A program made the position numbers and the translations under genes. Shown here piece by piece: positions 56,441 through 64,000 of a stretch of DNA of 64,000 nucleotides. The DNA lies in contig CALYTW010000002.1 in assembly GCA_945487905.1 (NCBI GenBank), positions 1 through 64,000 on the forward strand. Reading direction: 5' to 3'. The notes beneath the pieces were generated by a model, which was given only the letters and a program-made list of their open reading frames with translations, was not told the DNA's origin and did not search any database. Position 1 is the stretch's first letter. Each line of letters opens with the position of its first letter. Source of the DNA: an uncultured cyanobacterium. GTDB taxonomy: Bacteria; Cyanobacteriota; Vampirovibrionia; Gastranaerophilales; Gastranaerophilaceae.

Positions 56441-59356
56441 TTAACTAAGTATTTCACCAAATGGAGATTGTTGTTTTTTCGGCTTGTCGGCTAAACCCTG
56501 TTTCAATTTGTAAATATGATATTCCACTGTATTTTCTTTCAGATTTCCTTCCATTTTTTGCTGTTGGCGTCTTTCTGCTACTGACATATTACGTAAGTTT
56601 TCTTTTTCCTGAGCTTTTTCCATGTTCCGCTTAATTTGCATTAAGAATGAACTGTCACTTGCACCCTCAGTACGGCCAAACATTGTTTTAAAGAGATTGA
56701 AGTTTGCCAATCTGCCATCTAACAAACCTTTTACCAGTGCTTCATAAGAGTTATTAGCAGATTGTATTGCTTTATTCAAATTCAATTGAGTATCATTTGG
56801 TACAATACCGTGTTTTTTCATAATATTAGACGTTAATTTCAAAAGATTATCTGTTGTCATAACTTCAAGAGAAGTTGTTGTATCAGTAAAACATGCTTTT
56901 AATTGGTCTGAAATGATTTTTGTAGCTTCTTCTTTTGTCCGACCGCCCAAAGCTTCTCCTTCAACCCCTTGCATTACGTATTCAGCAATCTTCTGATAGT
57001 TGCCGTGTTCTATATATGATGAAAGGTTGAGCAGGCTTATAGATTGTTCTTTGCTGAGTTCAATTACATTACCTGTATCAATAAGAGTAAATATGCCATG
57101 GTTTTTACGATTTACTTTACCTGTAACATTTGTCCAAATTTCCTGTGCTTTATTAGGTTTAGACATATTTTTCAACGCATCTATATCTATAAAGATGTTA
57201 CCCGGGTGAATATCCCCATGAACAACCTTGCCGTCCACACCAATTCTGTTATATTGTTCAACAAGTACTTGTTGATACTCACTAATCAGATTTTTGATAT
57301 CTTCCGGTTCAAGTTTTATATTTCCGTGCGACGGAGTTTTTGCTTCTATTTTGTCAATAAATTCGTTAATTTTGGCAAGTTTTTCTTCTTTTGTCAATGT
57401 GTAATCCTTAATTATAGCTTGCAACGGAGAGCCCTTCATTTGCATTTCAGCTAAGTCTGCACCAATTGCACCATTTAGATTATCTAAGATGTTACCCGCG
57501 CCATCATTTATCGTTTTTAGCAGATTTTCTCTGTATGAATATGCTTCGTTCAAGTTCATTAATGATTCAAGACTTATACCTTGTGCACGTTCCATTACAT
57601 AGGCACTATTATCATCGCTGACCTTAATACCTTTTACAACCTTTGCATATTTTGTCTCTTTAGCAAGCTTTTCTGCCGCACGCATTTCATTTGCAAGATC
57701 AATTTCCTTTAAAACACCTTCCATAAGGTTATCAATGTTTTGCTTATAAATATTCTTTTCAGCATCTGTATAAGGTTTGTTTGTTGCCGGATTGATTGTT
57801 AATTTATCAATTATTGCCTTAAATGCCTCCGCATCTCTTCTGATTTTGTCCGCATTAATGCCTTCTTTGATAACTTTTATACAAACTTCTTTTCCGTCTT
57901 TACCTTTTGCAAAGTAAGTCTCAGCAACAGTACCAACACCCAAGCAGTAGTGATCTTTAACTAATGTATATTCGCCTTCTCCAAATGCTTTATCAATATA
58001 TTGCTGAGCTTTGTCGATTGTTCTTGTAGGTTTGAGATCTTCTTTCAAGACTCTTGCAAGAGAAGAACCGTCATTAGATATCTGTTTCATTTTTGCTGCA
58101 AAGAAGTTCGTATCAATTAATTCTTGTGCCAAGGCTTGTAATTCCTCTTCTGACAAGGCTTCATAATTCCATCTATTCAATGATGCATCTTTTTCAATTA
58201 TCTTTGATATAGCCTTATCATTTAACAAGATTTCGCTTAGTTCTTCATAATTGGACTTTCCGTTAAACATATTTTCAGTAAATCTTGTATTTTCTAATTT
58301 TTTAACAGCTTGTTTGGAATATTTTTCAAACACTGACATCCTATGAGTCTTGATTGCAACCGGAATACCGACACCAAGGGCAAGAGTTGCACCTAAAATA
58401 CCGTTATTCTTGATGTTTTCAAAATATTTAGAGAACGATTTGTCTTCATCTGTGTGATTTCCGATAAAGAATCTGTTCAAGCTGTTAATTGCAAAGTACA
58501 GAGGAACACCGACTATACCGCCGACAAGGCCTAAAAGCGGTACTGCTGCACCATTGATTGCACCTGAACAGAAGTTTCTAAAGTTTGCAGCACGTTTATC
58601 TCTTCTGTCTTGCTTACGAACTTGGCTGTACATCGACTTATCATAAGGTGTTTTTGCTCCGTTAAATTCATTCTTATCCGTAACAAATTCTTTAGAACCA
58701 ATTCTGTTAATTATTCCGAATAACAACTTAGCTGTACCGGCACCTGCAAAGGTAAATAAAGCAAGCTTTAAATTTACCCCCTTTCTGCTCTTAAATGCTT
58801 CTACCAATTGGGATTCAGAAAGTTTCAAACCTTTATTTTTTTTGCTAAATAAAGATAGCATGTCTTGCGAAGATTTTTCTCCTTTTTCCTTAACAATTCC
58901 ATGTTGTTTGCGTAAATATGCTTTTGGCGCCTCTTCTACTATCTGTTTATTAGTGTACAGATATGTTGTAATAGCACCTGTCATAGATATTGCATCACCT
59001 ACGACCTGTGCGGAATTAGCCTGTGAACTTCTGTATTTTTGTATTTTTTCTCTTGCCTGTTCTTCCGAAATTTCTCCGTTTTCATATTTCTTCACAATTT
59101 CTTCAGTTTTCTTGGAACCCAAGCCTAAGCCTGTAAGGTTCTTTATACCGTTATATAATCTTTCAACAAGCCCGTTTTTCTTATGCTGAGAAACAAACTC
59201 ATCCCTTACGGACAATTGAGACTGAACAGGCATTTGTTGATATCCATACGGATATTGCGGCTGAGTGTATCCGCCATTTACCCCTGTATTTACCCCTGCA
59301 TAAGGAGCTCCTTGTTGATACTGAGTTTCATAATTTTGATTAATTTCCGGCATAGA
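56441..59356 (-). CDS. ABC1/UbiB-type kinase-like membrane protein
   Basis: A 971-residue protein. The N-terminus is Tyr/Gln/Pro-rich (YTQPQYPYGYQQMPVQ); then a helical region with several hydrophobic segments (GAINGAAVPLLGLVGGIVG) and, from about residue 470, an ABC1-family kinase domain: CLGVGTVAETYFAKG, CIKVIKEG, VVHGDIHPGNIFID and FTLIDTGN, where the catalytic D and metal-binding D are kept. Family members act on quinone biosynthesis or lipids as ATPases. The large N-terminal half is unusual. ATG 59356 has GGGGG five bases before; the upstream ATG has no such site. Confidence 0.75.
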   Translation of the reverse strand, partial: SMPEINQNYETQYQQGAPYAGVNTGVNGGYTQPQYPYGYQQMPVQSQLSVRDEFVSQHKKNGLVERLYNGIKNLTGLGLGSKKTEEIVKKYENGEISEEQAREKIQKYRSSQANSAQVVGDAISMTGAITTYLYTNKQIVEEAPKAYLRKQHGIVKEKGEKSSQDMLSLFSKKNKGLKLSESQLVEAFKSRKGVNLKLALFTFAGAGTAKLLFGIINRIGSKEFVTDKNEFNGAKTPYDKSMYSQVRKQDRRDKRAANFRNFCSGAINGAAVPLLGLVGGIVGVPLYFAINSLNRFFIGNHTDEDKSFSKYFENIKNNGILGATLALGVGIPVAIKTHRMSVFEKYSKQAVKKLENTRFTENMFNGKSNYEELSEILLNDKAISKIIEKDASLNRWNYEALSEEELQALAQELIDTNFFAAKMKQISNDGSSLARVLKEDLKPTRTIDKAQQYIDKAFGEGEYTLVKDHYCLGVGTVAETYFAKGKDGKEVCIKVIKEGINADKIRRDAEAFKAIIDKLTINPATNKPYTDAEKNIYKQNIDNLMEGVLKEIDLANEMRAAEKLAKETKYAKVVKGIKVSDDNSAYVMERAQGISLESLMNLNEAYSYRENLLKTINDGAGNILDNLNGAIGADLAEMQMKGSPLQAIIKDYTLTKEEKLAKINEFIDKIEAKTPSHGNIKLEPEDIKNLISEYQQVLVEQYNRIGVDGKVVHGDIHPGNIFIDIDALKNMSKPNKAQEIWTNVTGKVNRKNHGIFTLIDTGNVIELSKEQSISLLNLSSYIEHGNYQKIAEYVMQGVEGEALGGRTKEEATKIISDQLKACFTDTTTSLEVMTTDNLLKLTSNIMKKHGIVPNDTQLNLNKAIQSANNSYEALVKGLLDGRLANFNLFKTMFGRTEGASDSSFLMQIKRNMEKAQEKENLRNMSVAERRQQQKMEGNLKENTVEYHIYKLKQGLADKPKKQQSPFGEILS

Positions 59357-59449
59357 ATCCCCCAATAATTTTTCCATATCATGATAAAGTCATATATAAT
59401 CCAAAAATTGCTATTATTTCGGAAATACATTAAGAAATGTAAATATTGT

Positions 59450-60577
<1,128 letters not shown>

Positions 60578-60612
60578 TTAGCCTAACATCTGCTTAAGCT
60601 GCATAGCTGTCT

Positions 60613-61101
60613 TTACAGACCTTGCTGATTATATCTTTCTTCGTCATAAGCAATCAATTCCGACATAGACTGCCAATTGTCATAAATTTCTTCGGGTTTA
60701 AAATAGATATTAATTTCTCTTTCCGCACTCGGTAAAGAATCAGAGGCATGCACAACGTTGTATTCCATAAGCTGTGCAAAATCAGCACGAATAGTTCCTA
60801 CATCTGCTTTTAAAGGATTCGTTGCACCAACAATGTGACGGACACTTTCTACTGCATTGTATCCTTGAACAACCATTGCTACAATCGGTGCGCTAGTAAT
60901 ATAGTATATCAAGCGGTTGTAAAAAAATTTCTCCTTGTGTTCTTCATAGTGTTTGGCAGCCATATCCTGTGTAACTTGCAAAAGTTTCATCCCGACAATT
61001 TTAAAGCCTTTATCCTCAAATCTTTGAACGATTTTTCCTATTATTCCTCTCTTTACACCATCAGGCTTAATTGCCACAAAAGTTCTTTCTTCAGCTTTCA
61101 T
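60613..61101 (-). CDS. ndk: Nucleoside diphosphate kinase
   Basis: Balances NTP pools by a phosphohistidine relay. AIKPDGVKRG opens the fold, and NVVHASDS contains catalytic H118. 162 residues, slightly longer than the usual 140-150 because of C-terminal extra residues. GAGAGG precedes the ATG. Between flgC and tgt; no functional link to either. Confidence 0.97.
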   Translation of the reverse strand: MKAEERTFVAIKPDGVKRGIIGKIVQRFEDKGFKIVGMKLLQVTQDMAAKHYEEHKEKFFYNRLIYYITSAPIVAMVVQGYNAVESVRHIVGATNPLKADVGTIRADFAQLMEYNVVHASDSLPSAEREINIYFKPEEIYDNWQSMSELIAYDEERYNQQGL

Positions 61102-61205
61102 AACCTCTCCTCTATATTATCAATTAACCCTATAACTAAATTAGACCATAGATAAATGTAAAAGTAAAGGTTTAAGTGCTCTTAACAAAATATATATTTC
61201 GTTAA

Positions 61206-61652
61206 TTATGATCTGCCAATTTCAGTAGCTCTATTAGCCATTGAACGGGATATATTTATAAGAGCAAGGTTGGCTTCGTAAGCTCTTTGTGCCATTATAG
61301 CATCCGCCATATCGACCATCGCATTCACATTTGAAGCTCTTATATAACCGTTTGCATCTGCATCAGGATGACCCGGAGAATAAATTTTTTCCCCTACCGT
61401 AGGATCTTCTACGCATCCGTTAAATACTACCCCTCCCTGTAAATAAGGCAATGTTCCGGTTCCGAATACGTCATTCTTCATTGTGTTCATCAAGCCGTGA
61501 AACGATATATCCTCAGAAGCATTCAACACTGGGATTCTTCTCACATAATTCGGAGTATCAATATTAGCAATGTTTTTTGCGTGAATATCAAGTCTTAAAC
61601 CATGTGCTCTTAAAGCATTTTGACCTATATTCATTGACTCTAAAATACTCAT
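61206..61652 (-). CDS. flgC: Flagellar basal-body rod protein FlgC
   Basis: Proximal rod subunit exported through the flagellar type III apparatus. The N-terminal rod motif NALRAHGLRLDIHAKNIANI and the C-terminal AYEANLALINISRSM are diagnostic. 148 residues. It follows flgB by seven bases and is the last gene of the flagellar run. Confidence 0.95.
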   Translation of the reverse strand: MSILESMNIGQNALRAHGLRLDIHAKNIANIDTPNYVRRIPVLNASEDISFHGLMNTMKNDVFGTGTLPYLQGGVVFNGCVEDPTVGEKIYSPGHPDADANGYIRASNVNAMVDMADAIMAQRAYEANLALINISRSMANRATEIGRS

Positions 61653-61659
61653 AAAGCAC

Positions 61660-62010
61660 CTACTTTCCTACGTTAATTACTGTCTTCATTTGTGTAATTA
61701 TGTTGGACATTCTTCGTGTCGCCATTGTATACATCAAAGAATTATTCTGAATTTCCGATAATTCTTTCGCTACATCAATTTCTTCTTCCTTTCTGTCTTC
61801 AATCATGCCTGAAGGCCCCAGAGCGGTCGAAAGTTTTGTTTCTATAGGACTGTTCATTGAACCCAAATATTGTGAAAAATCGATATCTCTGCGAACATAC
61901 CCCGGAGTGTCGACATTTGCAATATTTGAACCCAAAGCTCTTTGTCTTTGTGAAATCAAATCCATCATCAATGTTGTTTTGCCCAGTGAATCTAAACTTG
62001 TAAATGTCAT
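61660..62010 (-). CDS. flgB: Flagellar basal-body rod protein FlgB
   Basis: Proximal rod subunit nearest the MS ring. The ISQRQRALGSNIANVDTPGY rod motif is at residues 20-39 and the C-terminal helix LMYTMATRRMSNIITQMK pairs with it. 116 residues. AAGGATG precedes the ATG; it follows the flgG-like gene by 12 bases. Confidence 0.93.
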   Translation of the reverse strand: MTFTSLDSLGKTTLMMDLISQRQRALGSNIANVDTPGYVRRDIDFSQYLGSMNSPIETKLSTALGPSGMIEDRKEEEIDVAKELSEIQNNSLMYTMATRRMSNIITQMKTVINVGK

Positions 62011-62022
62011 CTTATATCATCC

Positions 62023-62736
62023 TTATTGATTTAAGTTAATTGCCTTGTTATACATATCGTCTGCAACCTTCATCAGATTCAAACTTGCGATTACCGACGT
62101 ATTCATTCTCATCAAATCATTTAATTCGTCATATATATTTGTGTTTGAAACTTCTGTTGCATATTGTCTTATATTTTCTTCGTTTTTAACTATTCTTGGC
62201 ATTCCTGAATCTTCTGTTATAACCATTTTGTTATTATGACCCTGCTCTAAAGATTCCGGAGAATCGAACTGTACAATAGGAATTGTACCTATTTTTTCAG
62301 GTAAAGATCCGGCGTTGTCGTAATTCATAACATCTCCGTTCGGTCTAATTTCAAATTTATAAGAGTTTGCAGGAATTTTTATTCCATCGCCTACCATCCA
62401 ATCGTCAACAGTGAGTAAATATCCGTTTGCACCTCGTTTAAAAGAACCATCACGGGTATATTGAACTTCTCCGTCAGGAGAAACTACAGGTATATAACCT
62501 TCGCCGTTAATAGCAACGTCATAAGGATTTTTGCTTATTCTTATCGAACCCTGTAAAGCATTTGTCCTTATAGCACCGTCTACATAACCGTCTTCACGAA
62601 GTATTTGCTCAAAACGATTAGTTTTATAGGCTACTGTATTGTAGTTTGCAAGATTGTTTGCAATATAACCCAGTTTTTCAAACTGTATTGATGCGTTATT
62701 TATGTTTTTTCTAACTACTGCCTGCATATTATACAT
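62023..62736 (-). CDS. Flagellar rod protein, FlgG/FlgF-like
   Basis: A 237-residue flagellar rod subunit: YIANNLANYNTVAYKTNRF at the N-terminus, GEGYIPVVSPDGEVQYTRDG in the central domain and MRMNTSVIASLNLMKVADDM at the C-terminus. Rod genes FlgF and FlgG are hard to separate by eye; this one is closer to FlgF/FlgG than to the hook protein. AGGAGA eight bases before the ATG. Confidence 0.88.
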   Translation of the reverse strand: MYNMQAVVRKNINNASIQFEKLGYIANNLANYNTVAYKTNRFEQILREDGYVDGAIRTNALQGSIRISKNPYDVAINGEGYIPVVSPDGEVQYTRDGSFKRGANGYLLTVDDWMVGDGIKIPANSYKFEIRPNGDVMNYDNAGSLPEKIGTIPIVQFDSPESLEQGHNNKMVITEDSGMPRIVKNEENIRQYATEVSNTNIYDELNDLMRMNTSVIASLNLMKVADDMYNKAINLNQ

Positions 62737-62748
62737 AATTCAATTCTC

Positions 62749-63447
62749 CTATGAAGATGAACCTAATTGCTGAATAACTTTTTGAAGATTTTGGCTTTCC
62801 ATTAAAAATATCTGTCTGTTAGCTTCAAAATTTCTTACAACCGGTTTTATAGCCAAAAACTCGTTTTGAAGAATGACATTGGAATGCTCGTTGTATCCCT
62901 GCTTTACATCTGGATCAAGAACCGCCAATCCGTTCGAATCAACTATTCCCAAATATCCTGCTTCAAGCATTTCATTTGTCTTTTTATCGTATACACTAAT
63001 CTTACCTTTTGAATTAACAACTACTTCTGAAGGGTTTCCCGGAACTACAGGAAGTTTTATCGGCATGCCGGCATCCGAAAGAACAGGGTTATCTTCAAGA
63101 TTGAGAAGGTTGCCGAGTTTATCGAATTTAAACCTTCCGTCACGGGTAAGTTTTACACCTTCCGGGGTTTGGACTTGAAAATATCCCCTGTTTGCCATAG
63201 AAATATCAAGGGGATTTTTGGAAACCATAATACGACCGAGCTGATCATCTATTGTACTTGAAAGCCCATGGATTCCTATATATTCCGTAAATGCAGAAAC
63301 AACAGGCTCTCGTCTTTGAAACCCAATTTTATCAAAGCCTGTAATATTTTCGTTAATCATACCGAGAACTTCGCTTTGAACATGCATTGCCCTTATTGAA
63401 GCCTTAATACCTTGTTCGCAAAATCTTACACCGCCGTTTATTTGCAT
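62749..63447 (-). CDS. Flagellar rod/hook-basal-body protein, FlgF/FlgG-like
   Basis: A 232-residue flagellar hook-basal body protein with VSKNPLDISMANRGYFQV, GVKLTRDGRF, and a C-terminal NFEANRQIFLMESQNLQKV rod helix. It is the first gene of the minus-strand flg run (flgF/G-like, flgG/F-like, flgB, flgC). The N-terminal ANNLAN-like segment is divergent (MINENITGFDKIGFQ). GAGGTA seven bases before the ATG. Confidence 0.85.
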   Translation of the reverse strand: MQINGGVRFCEQGIKASIRAMHVQSEVLGMINENITGFDKIGFQRREPVVSAFTEYIGIHGLSSTIDDQLGRIMVSKNPLDISMANRGYFQVQTPEGVKLTRDGRFKFDKLGNLLNLEDNPVLSDAGMPIKLPVVPGNPSEVVVNSKGKISVYDKKTNEMLEAGYLGIVDSNGLAVLDPDVKQGYNEHSNVILQNEFLAIKPVVRNFEANRQIFLMESQNLQKVIQQLGSSS

Positions 63448-63472
63448 AGTTGCTACCTCATTTCTCCCATGC

Positions 63473-63500
63473 TAATCGTCAGAATTTCAGGCTGTCTTTA
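63473..63500 (-). promoter_or_regulatory. Possible sigma-28-type promoter of the flg run
   Basis: Minus strand TAAAGACA, 12 bases, GACGATTA. It matches the FliA consensus at 5 of 8 and 6 of 8 positions, with spacing one base too long. Position before flgF/G-like is apt; it is weaker than the 50082 site. Confidence 0.3.
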
Positions 63501-63559
63501 ATAATTTTTGCTAAAATCATCCAATTAAGGGAGTCTGGCATGGTTATAATGATTTTTTT

Positions 63560-64000
63560 TTATAAGTCAACTTCTATTTCAAATTTTCTGTTCCAAGGGT
63601 GGGTAAATGTAACCGTAGAATAATCTATTTTATAATTAAATACCTCGGACAATCTCTCTATATAAGGTTTCATCATGGCTTTTATATCACAAGGCTCGTC
63701 AATTTGCTCCCTTACATTTGCCTGATAAGCCCAATCGTCAAGGAATCGAATCATCTGTAATCTTTTAAAAGCCTGTTCGTTATATTTTTCAGCATTATAT
63801 GCGACTTTTACACCTGCAAGTAAACTTCCTATTGTATTTGCAGAAGTATTCCAGCCTGCATATCCTAAAAAGGGGTAAATATTTTTATTCTTGAATGTAT
63901 TTAGCAACTTCTCTGCAAAATCATTGTCTGCACCATTTGCATTTCGAACATCTGCAACAGCAAAGGGCTTTTCCTGTATTATAGAATTAAAGGAATAATC
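63560..64000 (-). CDS. DUF4127 protein, C-terminal part (cut by the window edge)
   Basis: The open frame runs to the right end with no start: VADVRNANGADNDFAEKL leads into YPFLGYAGWNTSANTIGS, then RFLDDWAYQANVRE. This matches the C-terminal region of DUF4127 proteins, whose function is unknown but which are often linked to cell-surface polysaccharide or peptidoglycan. The TTG at 63907 is not a real start. The full gene continues beyond position 64000. Confidence 0.75.
   Translation of the reverse strand, partial: DYSFNSIIQEKPFAVADVRNANGADNDFAEKLLNTFKNKNIYPFLGYAGWNTSANTIGSLLAGVKVAYNAEKYNEQAFKRLQMIRFLDDWAYQANVREQIDEPCDIKAMMKPYIERLSEVFNYKIDYSTVTFTHPWNRKFEIEVDL

Overview
This is an AT-rich bacterial chromosome segment, densely coding on both strands. 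It reads like a flagellated, Gram-negative-type, non-photosynthetic relative of cyanobacteria; the order Gastranaerophilales (Melainabacteria/Vampirovibrionia) is my best guess. The reasons are a meso-DAP type MurE, flagellar rod genes, cyanobacterial-type RNase E beside a TIGR03960 radical SAM protein, a MurT-like ligase, a prepilin-like protein, several lineage-specific helical or membrane proteins, and repeated promoter boxes matching the cyanobacterial HLR1 (RpaB) consensus. The placement is inference from recall; no database search was possible. No rRNA, tRNA, CRISPR array, transposase or prophage was found.

Layout. 1-4.4 kb: gyrB, a candidate structured small RNA upstream of it, ispE and an HD-GYP-like gene. 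4.5-9.6 kb: a ZorA/ZorB-like proton-channel and OmpA-domain pair, divergent from a very large zinc-ribbon / degenerate cyclase-ATPase / TPR-like protein, plus a hidden 30-residue membrane peptide. 9.7-15.3 kb: a hypothetical gene, uvrC broken by an in-frame stop, an RGG-rich zinc-ribbon gene in operon with rimM and trmD, and a UDP-glucuronate decarboxylase. 15.3-19.2 kb: zinc ribbon, pdxJ and murT on the minus strand, and a plus-strand cluster of small membrane/YtxH proteins. 19.2-28.7 kb: a metallopeptidase, cutA, a glcD-like oxidase and a 2198-residue coiled-coil protein with exact 29-residue repeats. 28.8-35.2 kb: spmA-spmB, prepilin-like gene, tuf, folD and a CooC/MinD-like ATPase.

35.3-49.6 kb: valS, lineage-type membrane proteins, then a cell-wall and RNA run on the plus strand: ftsI-type PBP, murE, a short nagA-like gene, TIGR03960 radical SAM, RNase E/G, a small membrane protein and rsmI. 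49.5-52.0 kb: an accessory island, in which one helical-protein gene with a textbook sigma-28 promoter sits between two arrays of palindromic repeats. 52-64 kb, minus strand: rpsA-like, truB, rbfA, two large membrane proteins (one an ABC1/UbiB-type kinase), a small DUF1653 operon, tgt, ndk, the flagellar rod genes flgF/G-like, flgB and flgC, and the C-terminal part of a DUF4127 protein cut by the window edge.

Functional themes. Housekeeping genes (translation, gyrase, peptidoglycan, isoprenoid) are interleaved with lineage-specific genes. Six of the intergenic regions before such genes carry tandem TTNACA octamers with a 10-bp period, suggesting a shared response-regulator regulon. Several genes (ispE, uvrC, rsmI) have a -10 box so close to the start codon that leaderless transcripts are expected. 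The most unusual items are the RpaB/HLR1-like boxes, the tail-less ZorAB-like motor beside a giant degenerate signalling protein, the sigma-28 cassette flanked by repeats, the 29-residue-repeat filament protein and the interrupted uvrC.
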